Below are positions 1 to 6,416 of a stretch of 7,939 nt of DNA, piece by piece; positions within the stretch are counted from its first letter, which is position 1; each line of letters opens with the position of its first letter. The position numbers and the translations under genes were made by a program. Below the pieces are notes generated by a model. It saw only the letters and a program-made list of their open reading frames with translations. It searched no databases and had not been told where the DNA came from. Source of the stretch: Thermoflavifilum sp. (GTDB lineage Bacteria; Bacteroidota; Bacteroidia; Chitinophagales; Chitinophagaceae); the NCBI GenBank assembly GCA_019683625.1, contig JADGHY010000089.1:1-7939 (forward strand), in the 5' to 3' direction.

Positions 1-67
1 TCTTAAAATACTAAACATATCATTGAAACGTTTACATGATCGAAGCTTTTTATGGAAAAAGATTTAG

Positions 68-100
68 TTTGCGTAAAAATTACAATAAGTAAAAATTTTG
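68..100 (+). promoter_or_regulatory. Candidate promoter for porV-ispF
   Basis: A TTTG at 68-71 and an AAATTTTG at 93-100 are separated by 21 bp, which resembles the Bacteroidota -33 (TTTG) and -7 (TAnnTTTG) elements with one mismatch in the -7 box. A second possible -7 box, TAAGTTTA at 104-111, also has one mismatch but no well-spaced -33 partner. The stretch 1-141 is strongly AT-rich, has no convincing gene, and is the only upstream region of porV in view. The exact transcription start cannot be fixed from sequence. Confidence 0.4.
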
Positions 101-141
101 TTGTAAGTTTAACTTGTTAATAGCCCAAACCAGACCAATAC

Positions 142-1320
142 ATGACCCGAGTGAACGCCATCATAGCTTATTTGAGCTTCTCTGTATCCTTATTACCCTT
201 GATTGCAGCTGCCCAGCAGATTGATTCCACCACGTCAATTGATGGGAGGGTAAATGTGATCAATACCGCTGTGCCCTTTTTGCGCATCTCGCCGGATGCA
301 CGCAGCGGCGCCATGGGTGATGCGGGGGTAGCCATTTCACCCGATGCCAACTCCATATACTGGAATCTTTCTAAAATTCCATTTGCGACCCAGACGGGCG
401 CCTTGTCGGTTACCTATACTCCTTGGCTGACTCAACTGGTCAACGATGTGTATCTGGCAGATTTGAGCGGATATAAGCAACTGGACGAAACCCAATCGGT
501 AGCGGCTTCGCTCCGGTATTTTTCGTTGGGCAACGTGCAGTTTTATGATTTCAGGGGCATGGATCAGGGGCAATTTCACCCGCGCGAATTTGCCTTTGAT
601 GCCGGATACGCCCGAAAATTATCTGACCACTGGGGATTAGGCATTGCCCTGCGCTATATTTATTCTAACCTGGCTTCCGGATACAATCCCGATAATGGCA
701 GCACTTATAAGGCCGGCCAGGCTGTGGCGGGTGATGTATCCACTTATTACACAGCCACCGTGGATAATGATAATGGCGGCAGCCATACCTGGAGCTTTGG
801 CGCTGCCATCACCAATGTGGGCAATAAAATTTCTTATACCAACGGCGCCGCACAGAAAAATTTTCTGCCCACCAACCTGGGCATTGGCGCTGCCTATACC
901 ACCCAACCCGATGAATACAACAAGATTACCTTCACGGTGGATCTGAACAAGTTGTTGGTACCCACCCCGCCTCGGGATTCGGCAGGGCTGGCCAATTACT
1001 ATGATATTGGCGTGGTGGAGGGCATTTTCAAATCGTTTGGTGATGCGCCGGGCGGACTCAAAGAGGAACTGGAGGAAATTACCTACAGCATTGGGCTGGA
1101 ATATTGGTATAACGACCTGTTTGCCGTGCGGGGAGGATATTTTCACGAGAGCAAATACAAGGGCGACCGGCAATATTTTACCGCTGGCCTGGGCCTGAAA
1201 TACAACGCTTTTGGGTTAAACTTTTCCTATCTGGTGCCTTCCGGATCGGGTATTCAGCGGAATCCGCTTTCCAATACGCTCCGATTTTCTCTGTTGTTTG
1301 ATTTTGGTAAAAAGCAGTAG
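142..1320 (+). CDS. porV: PorV, type IX secretion outer-membrane protein
   Basis: The 392-residue product matches the PorV (LptO) family in length and in its hallmark N-terminal block. A signal peptide covers about residues 1-24 (hydrophobic core, then AAA before QQ). It is followed by the family motif PFLRISPDARSGAMGDAGVA at 45-64, then SIYWNLSKI at 71-79, where most relatives have WNPAKL. The rest alternates aromatic and polar residues, as in a FadL-like outer-membrane beta-barrel, and ends in FDFGKKQ. In known systems PorV collects cargo from the type IX translocon and carries it to the PorU sortase for attachment to the cell surface. The ATG at 142 places the signal peptide correctly. PorU, often encoded next door, is not in view; the upstream side is AT-rich intergenic DNA. 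The stop codon directly abuts the ispF ATG, so the two are probably cotranscribed and translationally coupled. Confidence 0.93.
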   Translation: MTRVNAIIAYLSFSVSLLPLIAAAQQIDSTTSIDGRVNVINTAVPFLRISPDARSGAMGDAGVAISPDANSIYWNLSKIPFATQTGALSVTYTPWLTQLVNDVYLADLSGYKQLDETQSVAASLRYFSLGNVQFYDFRGMDQGQFHPREFAFDAGYARKLSDHWGLGIALRYIYSNLASGYNPDNGSTYKAGQAVAGDVSTYYTATVDNDNGGSHTWSFGAAITNVGNKISYTNGAAQKNFLPTNLGIGAAYTTQPDEYNKITFTVDLNKLLVPTPPRDSAGLANYYDIGVVEGIFKSFGDAPGGLKEELEEITYSIGLEYWYNDLFAVRGGYFHESKYKGDRQYFTAGLGLKYNAFGLNFSYLVPSGSGIQRNPLSNTLRFSLLFDFGKKQ

Positions 1321-1827
1321 ATGCCTCATCTTCGGATTGGCCAGGGAATAGATTTTCACCGGCTTTCAGCCGATATTCGGGCAGGCCTGCGGCTGGGAGG
1401 GATCACTGTTCCGGCCGAAAAAGGCGCCGTGGGACACAGCGATGCCGATGTGTTGCTCCATGCCATTTGTGATGCCCTGTTGGGTGCAGCTGCCCTGGGC
1501 GATATCGGTACCCATTTTCCCGACACCGATCCCGCATGGAAGGGTATAGACAGCCGCATCTTGCTGGAGCAAACCGTAAACCTTGTGCATCAATCTGGCT
1601 ACGAGGTGTGCAACCTGGATTGTACGGTTTGTTTACAGGCGCCTAAAATCAAGCCTTATATCCCCGCCATGTGCCAGGAAATAGCCCGCATCTTAGGGGT
1701 GCATCCTAATCAGGTTTCCATCAAAGCTACTACCACGGAACATTTGGGATTCATTGGCAGGGAAGAAGGTGTGGCGGCCATGGCCATCGTGCTTTTGACA
1801 GCTGCTCCGGCGGCTCCACAGGCATAA
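1321..1827 (+). CDS. ispF: 2-C-methyl-D-erythritol 2,4-cyclodiphosphate synthase
   Basis: This 168-residue cytoplasmic enzyme converts CDP-methylerythritol 2-phosphate to the cyclic diphosphate, releasing CMP, in the non-mevalonate (MEP) isoprenoid pathway. The metal ligands are all visible: D11 and H13 in RIGQGIDFH, and H47 in GHSDADVLLH, aligned with E. coli D8, H10 and H42. The family block GDIGTHFPDTD lies at 60-70, KATTTE at 135-140 (CDP-binding/catalytic threonine region) and GREEG at 146-150. It is slightly longer than E. coli IspF (159 residues) because of a few residues at each end, including an alanine/proline-rich tail. The ATG follows the porV stop with no gap and has no Shine-Dalgarno sequence, which suggests re-initiation by ribosomes finishing porV. 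The protein is intact, with no missing key residue. Confidence 0.97.
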   Translation: MPHLRIGQGIDFHRLSADIRAGLRLGGITVPAEKGAVGHSDADVLLHAICDALLGAAALGDIGTHFPDTDPAWKGIDSRILLEQTVNLVHQSGYEVCNLDCTVCLQAPKIKPYIPAMCQEIARILGVHPNQVSIKATTTEHLGFIGREEGVAAMAIVLLTAAPAAPQA

Positions 1828-1840
1828 TCATCCCTGGCTG

Positions 1841-1872
1841 TTTCGGCTGCGTGTTACAAAACATTACATTTG
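1841..1872 (+). promoter_or_regulatory. Promoter for the dut-TPR-DUF4292 operon
   Basis: TACATTTG at 1865-1872 is an exact match to the Bacteroidota -7 consensus TAnnTTTG. A TTTC at 1841-1844, one mismatch from the -33 element TTTG, lies 20 bp upstream, within the usual spacing. Only 7 nt separate the -7 box from the dut ATG at 1880, so the transcript would have almost no leader. No terminator hairpin with a T-run is visible between the ispF stop (1827) and this box. Confidence 0.65.
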
Positions 1873-1879
1873 TGCCATC

Positions 1880-2323
1880 ATGCATACCCTGAAGGTGCGC
1901 CTCGTGAATGCTTCCCCATTCCCCGCCCCGCAATATGCCACCATTGGCGCTGCCGGGCTCGATTTGCGGGCTTATATCCCCCGGCCTTTGCCTGTATCTC
2001 CCGGAGAACGGGTGCGCATTCCTACGGGCTTATTTATGGAATTGCCCGAAGGATATGAAGCCCAGATCAGGCCCAGGAGCGGGTTAGCCTGGAAACAGGG
2101 GTTAACCGTATTGAATGCACCGGGCACCATCGATTCTGATTATCGCGGGGAAATCCAGGTGATGCTGATTAACCTTTCCCAAGAAGTCCAATGGATTCAA
2201 CCCGGCGACAGGATTGCCCAGATGATCATAGCTCCTTATACCCGCGTGGAATGGGTGGAAGTGCAACAATTATCTGCTACAGACCGGGGTGAAAATGGTT
2301 TTGGCCATACCGGAAAAACTTGA
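1880..2323 (+). CDS. dut: dUTP diphosphatase (dUTPase)
   Basis: The 147-residue product is a trimeric-type dUTPase, which hydrolyses dUTP to dUMP and diphosphate; this keeps uracil out of DNA and feeds thymidylate synthesis. All five motifs are present in order: AAGLDLRA (24-31), PRSGLA (65-70), GTIDSDYRGEI (82-92, with the probable catalytic aspartate D85 and the uracil-gating tyrosine Y88), GDRIAQMI (109-116), and the C-terminal arm RGENGFGHTG (136-145) that closes over the bound nucleotide. The FGH in the arm also occurs in E. coli Dut. The length is typical. The ATG at 1880 is chosen because it gives the normal N-terminus and sits just after a strong -7 promoter box. It is the first gene of an apparent operon, with only 7 bp to the next ATG. 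Its link to the downstream envelope genes appears to be by gene order, not by biochemical function. Confidence 0.96.
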   Translation: MHTLKVRLVNASPFPAPQYATIGAAGLDLRAYIPRPLPVSPGERVRIPTGLFMELPEGYEAQIRPRSGLAWKQGLTVLNAPGTIDSDYRGEIQVMLINLSQEVQWIQPGDRIAQMIIAPYTRVEWVEVQQLSATDRGENGFGHTGKT

Positions 2324-2330
2324 TCTGGCC

Positions 2331-4127
2331 ATGAATAAGCTGTTGCGATATGGATGCTGGAGCGGAATGCTGATCTTGTTCATGGTGGGCTGCTATTCTG
2401 CCAGCAGGATATCCCGATTGTATTATCCGCGTTTTACCCATCTTCGGCATTTTACCGATCCGTTTGCCCAACAACAGTATACCGACAGTTTATTTTTTGC
2501 AGCCGAAATCCATAAACAAGCAGGTGATTTCACCACGGCTTTGTTCAATTTATTCTTGTTTCTGGCCTATAACCCTCATGATGCAGCTGCTCATTTTGAG
2601 ATTTCCCGCCTTTTTGTGGAGCTGCAGCAACCGCATCGGGCTCTTTTTTATGCTGAAAAAGCAGCCAGCCTCGATACCAGCAATCTCTGGTATCAAATCA
2701 GCTACGCCGATGTGTTGGTGATGAACAAACGATACGATTCGGCAGCGGCGGTATTTGCGGAGCTTTATCGGCGATGGCCGCATCAGACAGCATATCTGTA
2801 TAACGAAGCCGTTTTACTCACGCAGTCGCGTTTTCATCGGGAAGATAGTGCATTGAAAATTTTTGATGAGCTGGAAAAACGCAATGGTGTGCAGGAAGAA
2901 TATGTGTATCAAAAACAACGGATTTATCTCCAACAAAAAAAGGTAGATGCAGCTGTGGCAGAAGTGCGCAAACTGATAGCCCAATTTCCGGATGAGCCAA
3001 GGTATTACCGATTGCTGGCCCAAATATTCGATCAGCAACAGATGCACGACTCGGCCATTGCAGTTTGGCAGGCACTTCTCCGCCGATATCCTGATTATCC
3101 TCAGGGATTGATTGCCATGGCCTTGCAACTTCGCCGCCAGGGCGATACGGCTGCTTTTTACACTTATATGGCCAAAGCCTTTGCCAATCCCAACCTGGAT
3201 GTGGAAGATAAAATCGAATTCTTGTATCCTTTTCTCCAGTATGTAGAGATCGACTCCATGCGAATGGAAGAGGCTCTTCGTTTGAGCCGGATGGTGATAA
3301 CGGCTCATCCGCAAGATAGCCGGCCTTATGCCCTGTACGGTGATATCTGGGTGCATGCCAGCCGCTGGAGCAGGGCATCTGGTTGGGAAGACAGTGCTGC
3401 TTGGGCCTATCGGCAGGCCATTGCACTGGATAGTTCCGAAATCAGCTGGTGGCAACGCCTACTGCGTCTGTTTGCCATGGAACAACAGGCCGATAGCCTG
3501 ATGCAGCTGGGTCATGAAGTGATGGCCCGTTTCCCTTCCAGCCCGGATGGTTATTATTACTCCGCCATGGCTCATGTATGGCAACATGCAGCAACCCCCG
3601 CTGCAACAACCCTGCAACAGGCTCTTCCACTGGCAGCCAAGGATCCGGAAATGCAAGTACAGATCCTTTCCTTGCTGGGTGCTGTGTACAACGATCTGCG
3701 GCAATACAGCCGATCCGACAGCTGTTTTGAAGCCGCACTTGCTCTTTCGCCGGATAATGATCTGCTATTGAATAATTACAGCTATTATCTTGCCGAACGA
3801 GGCGAGCAATTGCAGAAAGCCTTGCAGATGATTCAAAAAGCCGTGCGCCTCCAACCTGACAATTACAGTTATGAAGATACCTATGCCTGGGTTTTATATA
3901 AACTCAAGGCCTATCGGGAAGCACTCGAGTGGATGCAACGAGCGCTTGCCCATCCCGAAGCCCAGCAAAGCCCAGGCTACTGGATTCATTACGGCGATAT
4001 CCTTTTCTCCTTACACCGCGTTGAAGATGCTGTATCGTCGTGGAAAATGGCTGTAGAAAAGGGAGATACCTCTCTGCTTTTGCAACAAAAAATAAAATAT
4101 CATACGCTAAACCCAGACTCGCATTGA
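2331..4127 (+). CDS. TPR-repeat lipoprotein
   Basis: The product is 598 residues, with a lipoprotein signal peptide (hydrophobic residues 11-20, lipobox MVGC, predicted lipidated cysteine C21) and then almost entirely tetratricopeptide repeats. Recognisable repeat units lie at roughly 51-81, 85-117, 118-151, 190-220, 223-254, 333-367, 441-475, 513-545 and 548-582. The clearest is DTYAWVLYKLKAYREALEWM at 516-535, preceded by NNYSYYLAERGEQ (481-493), a segment common in large Bacteroidota TPR proteins. The residues after C21 (YSASR) lack the acidic surface-export signal known from some Bacteroidota, so a periplasm-facing location is likely. TPR arrays are protein-binding scaffolds; no partner can be named. 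The ATG at 2331 is preferred over an in-frame GTG at 2289, because it puts the signal peptide at the very N-terminus and avoids a 35 bp overlap with dut. The DUF4292 gene begins 1 nt after its stop. Confidence 0.88.
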   Translation: MNKLLRYGCWSGMLILFMVGCYSASRISRLYYPRFTHLRHFTDPFAQQQYTDSLFFAAEIHKQAGDFTTALFNLFLFLAYNPHDAAAHFEISRLFVELQQPHRALFYAEKAASLDTSNLWYQISYADVLVMNKRYDSAAAVFAELYRRWPHQTAYLYNEAVLLTQSRFHREDSALKIFDELEKRNGVQEEYVYQKQRIYLQQKKVDAAVAEVRKLIAQFPDEPRYYRLLAQIFDQQQMHDSAIAVWQALLRRYPDYPQGLIAMALQLRRQGDTAAFYTYMAKAFANPNLDVEDKIEFLYPFLQYVEIDSMRMEEALRLSRMVITAHPQDSRPYALYGDIWVHASRWSRASGWEDSAAWAYRQAIALDSSEISWWQRLLRLFAMEQQADSLMQLGHEVMARFPSSPDGYYYSAMAHVWQHAATPAATTLQQALPLAAKDPEMQVQILSLLGAVYNDLRQYSRSDSCFEAALALSPDNDLLLNNYSYYLAERGEQLQKALQMIQKAVRLQPDNYSYEDTYAWVLYKLKAYREALEWMQRALAHPEAQQSPGYWIHYGDILFSLHRVEDAVSSWKMAVEKGDTSLLLQQKIKYHTLNPDSH

Positions 4128-4128
4128 T

Positions 4129-4995
4129 ATGAATTTATTCCGGCAATTTATGATCATGGGTGTTTCTGCACTCTGCATGGGGATCAGCTCATCTTGCAGT
4201 GTGGTGCATCGGCTGTTTTCATCGGGCAAGGCAGCTACCGCCTCTTCTGTAATACCTTCTGCTCCTTTGCCTAATACCCATTCATCTGCGGGGCCAACTT
4301 CAGCAGGCCAGATGGATGTGATGCAAGCTTATCAGATTTTGCAACAACATCTGCTGCGGTTTCATACTTATGCGGCACGACTGAAAGTGAATTTCATGCG
4401 GGGTGATGAACAACAAAATGTGGTCGTGAATCTGCGCATCCAGTCGGATAGCCTGATATGGATGAATGCTACGGCTCTGTTGGGCATTGAAGTGGCACGC
4501 GCCCTGATCACTCCGGATAGCATCATCGTCATCAACCGGCTGAAACGGACTTATTACCAGAAAAGCTTTCCAGATATTGCTCAATGGCTGGGCGTGCCCG
4601 TGGATTTTCACATGTTGCAAAACCTGCTCGTGGGTAATCCCCCATTTTTAAGTCCAAACATTATAGATGCCCATATAGATTCCACCTCGCTGCAACTCAC
4701 TATGCAGGCCGATAGCCTGATCAATCAGATATCGGTTACATTACCTGCCTATCACTGGCAGCAATGTAAACTGATGATTCCTCTCAAAGCCTTATTGGCT
4801 GAAGACAGCAGCCAACTGCAATCCGTCATTGAATATGTGTATGCCGATAGTACGCAAGCCCTTCCGAATGGTTGGCAGCTCATGGCGGGTGATGCACAGC
4901 ATACTACCGTGCAGGTGGATATTCAAAATGCCGTATTGAATCAAACATTAAGTTTCCCTTTTGCCATTCCAGCGCACTATACGCCCCAACAATAG
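4129..4995 (+). CDS. DUF4292 family lipoprotein (LolB-like fold suspected)
   Basis: The 288-residue product has a signal peptide ending in a serine-rich lipobox (SSSC, predicted lipidated C23), a Ser/Ala/Pro-rich tether to about residue 60, and then a DUF4292-type domain. The characteristic core runs FHTYAARLKVNF (78-89), VVVNLRIQSDSLIWMNA (98-114), LLGIEVARALITPDSIIVIN (117-136) and then LKRTYYQ. This order, with beta-strands that include a tryptophan, a Leu-Gly turn and then a strand, resembles the LolA/LolB family of lipoprotein carriers, so a role in holding or inserting lipids or lipoproteins at the outer membrane is plausible but inferred. The gene starts 1 nt after the TPR gene stop, so the two are probably made together. 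Its stop codon forms the foot of the downstream hairpin. The family assignment is fairly sure and the function is not. Confidence 0.85.
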   Translation: MNLFRQFMIMGVSALCMGISSSCSVVHRLFSSGKAATASSVIPSAPLPNTHSSAGPTSAGQMDVMQAYQILQQHLLRFHTYAARLKVNFMRGDEQQNVVVNLRIQSDSLIWMNATALLGIEVARALITPDSIIVINRLKRTYYQKSFPDIAQWLGVPVDFHMLQNLLVGNPPFLSPNIIDAHIDSTSLQLTMQADSLINQISVTLPAYHWQQCKLMIPLKALLAEDSSQLQSVIEYVYADSTQALPNGWQLMAGDAQHTTVQVDIQNAVLNQTLSFPFAIPAHYTPQQ

Positions 4996-5042
4996 CAGGA
5001 GAAGCTGTTAAAAATCTTTTGTGATTTTCCAGAATCCTGCTG
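4993..5042 (+). other. Long imperfect hairpin after the DUF4292 gene
   Basis: AGCAGGA at 4994-5000 pairs perfectly with TCCTGCT at 5035-5041, with a T-G wobble added at 4993/5042. Inside it, CTG (5005-5007) pairs with CAG (5030-5032), and AAAATC (5011-5016) pairs with GATTTT (5023-5028) around a 6-nt loop. The stem begins on the stop codon of the DUF4292 gene (4993-4995). No T-run follows, so it is not a textbook intrinsic terminator. It may instead attenuate read-through or protect the 3' end of the upstream mRNA. Confidence 0.5.
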
Positions 5043-5060
5043 CTTTGCAAGGCATTTGGT

Positions 5061-5068
5061 TAAATTTG
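5061..5068 (+). promoter_or_regulatory. Candidate -7 promoter box for the EnvC-like gene
   Basis: TAAATTTG is an exact match to TAnnTTTG and lies 17 nt before the ATG at 5086. The -33 element is poor: the nearest TTTG (5044-5047) leaves only 13 bp, shorter than the usual 19-21 bp. If the box is used, transcription would start at about 5072-5075, downstream of the possible TTG start at 5056, which argues for the ATG at 5086 or the one at 5107. Confidence 0.45.
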
Positions 5069-5085
5069 CTCGTGTGAGACCGTGG

Positions 5086-6411
5086 ATGTATAAGCTTCAG
5101 CATCGCATGTATTTGCCTTTGCGCATCTGCTTTTTGATGGCCATCATGCTGGGATGGCAAAGGATATTGTATGCCCAGAAAAATACGGGCTTACCCACCA
5201 GAGCCGAGCTGGAAAAGGAAAAGGCGCAGTTGCAGCGTCAGCTGGAAGAAGCCAATGCGCATCTGCAGGAAATCCGCAAGAATAAAAACCTTACCGTGCG
5301 TCAGGTGCAGCTCTTGCAAAACAAAATCAGCCTGCGCGACAAGTTAATTGAAAACCTGAACGACGAAATCAGCCTCATCGATCGTGATATCCGCCGGGCT
5401 TATGCCGATATTCAGGATCTGGAACAAGATCTGGATACATTAAAAGCCGAATACGCCCGCCAGGTAGTTTATACTTACAAGAACAGAAGCATGTACGATT
5501 ACCTCAATTTCATTCTCTCGGCCAGTAGTTTTAACGAAGCTTTGCACCGATATGCCTATTTAAAACGTTTGCGCGATTATCGCCGGCACCAGGCTCAATC
5601 TATCATGCAGACAGAAGCCCTGCTGAAAGAAAAAATCAGCTTACTTTCCGCAAGCAAACAAGACCGCACACAGACCTTAACGGCCCAGCAAAAACAAATG
5701 CAGCAGCTGGAACAAGAGCGCAAAGAAAAAAATCAATTGTTGCTTACGCTGAAGGGGAAAGAAAAGCAAATCATGGCCGATATCGAAGCCAAACGCAAAG
5801 CCCAGCAAAAGCTGGATGCCACACTGGCTATTTTAATCCGTCGCGAAATTGAAGAAGCGCGCCGCAAAGCAGCCGAGGAAGCTGCCCGGGCAAAATCGAC
5901 CTCGGCATCGGCTACAGCCTCGGCAAAATCGGCCCCCGCCGCTTCCAGCTCTGCCGCCTTATTAACCGAAACACCGGAAGAAAAACTTATTTCCAGCAAT
6001 TTTGAAGGCAATATGGGAAGGCTTCCCTGGCCCGTGGAGAAAGGATATATCTCCGATCCCTATGGCCGGCATCAGCATCCGGTACTTTCCTATGTGGAGG
6101 TGGAAAACAACGGCGTGAACATAGATACCGAAAAAGGAGCCATTGCCCGTGCCGTATTTGAAGGGGATGTGGTGACGGCTACCTTTGATCAATATAACCG
6201 ATGGACGGTGATCCTTCGCCATGGACAATATTTCACCGTGTATTCCAATTTACTGAAGCCCTTGGTCAAAACCGGCGAACATGTACAAACCAAACAACCC
6301 GTGGGCATTGTATATACCAACGATGAATCGGGTGAAACCTATCTGCATTTTCTGATTTACAAAGGCACAGAGTCCATGAATCCTGCGCTGTGGCTCAGCA
6401 GCAACCATTAA
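5086..6411 (+). CDS. EnvC-like murein hydrolase activator with degenerate LytM domain
   Basis: The 441-residue product has a signal peptide (about 1-30, ending ILYA before QKN), a long coiled coil (about 38-265, rich in Glu, Lys, Gln and Leu), an Ala/Ser-rich linker (about 268-294) and a C-terminal M23/LytM domain (about 312-438). The architecture and length are those of EnvC (419 residues in E. coli), which does not cut peptidoglycan itself but switches on periplasmic amidases during cell division. The zinc site is degraded accordingly: the HxGxD motif reads N341-N-G-V-N345, the YxHL histidine is N388, and the HxH motif reads Y419-L-H421. Only H421 survives, so catalysis is unlikely. The ATG at 5086 is preferred; the ATG at 5107 (434 residues) is equally compatible with the signal peptide, while a TTG at 5056 lies upstream of the likely transcription start. 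It follows the DUF4292 gene after 90 bp and probably has its own promoter. Confidence 0.88.
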   Translation: MYKLQHRMYLPLRICFLMAIMLGWQRILYAQKNTGLPTRAELEKEKAQLQRQLEEANAHLQEIRKNKNLTVRQVQLLQNKISLRDKLIENLNDEISLIDRDIRRAYADIQDLEQDLDTLKAEYARQVVYTYKNRSMYDYLNFILSASSFNEALHRYAYLKRLRDYRRHQAQSIMQTEALLKEKISLLSASKQDRTQTLTAQQKQMQQLEQERKEKNQLLLTLKGKEKQIMADIEAKRKAQQKLDATLAILIRREIEEARRKAAEEAARAKSTSASATASAKSAPAASSSAALLTETPEEKLISSNFEGNMGRLPWPVEKGYISDPYGRHQHPVLSYVEVENNGVNIDTEKGAIARAVFEGDVVTATFDQYNRWTVILRHGQYFTVYSNLLKPLVKTGEHVQTKQPVGIVYTNDESGETYLHFLIYKGTESMNPALWLSSNH

Positions 6412-6416
6412 CAGGC

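Noticed and set aside
2..67. Short open stretch at the left edge that could be the 3' end of an upstream gene such as porU
   Set aside because: It encodes 21 residues with no recognisable C-terminal motif, in very AT-rich DNA like the rest of the leader; too little to support a gene.
637..1173. Long reading frame on the minus strand inside porV
   Set aside because: It is a shadow of porV with no family resemblance and no start context; the plus-strand gene is certain.
2289..2330. Upstream GTG start for the TPR lipoprotein
   Set aside because: It would add 14 residues ahead of the signal peptide, shift the lipobox inward and overlap dut; the ATG at 2331 fits better.
2814..3455. Two overlapping minus-strand reading frames of about 200 codons inside the TPR gene
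   Set aside because: Their composition is irregular, they show no motif, and they lie fully within a well-supported plus-strand gene.
3491..4719. Three copies of GATAGCCTGAT (near 3491, 4446 and 4709)
   Set aside because: All are in frame and encode Asp-Ser-Leu in real genes; they are explained by codon preference, not by a repeat family.
5056..5085. Upstream TTG start for the EnvC-like gene
   Set aside because: It uses a rare start codon and lies before the likely transcription start set by the -7 box at 5061-5068.
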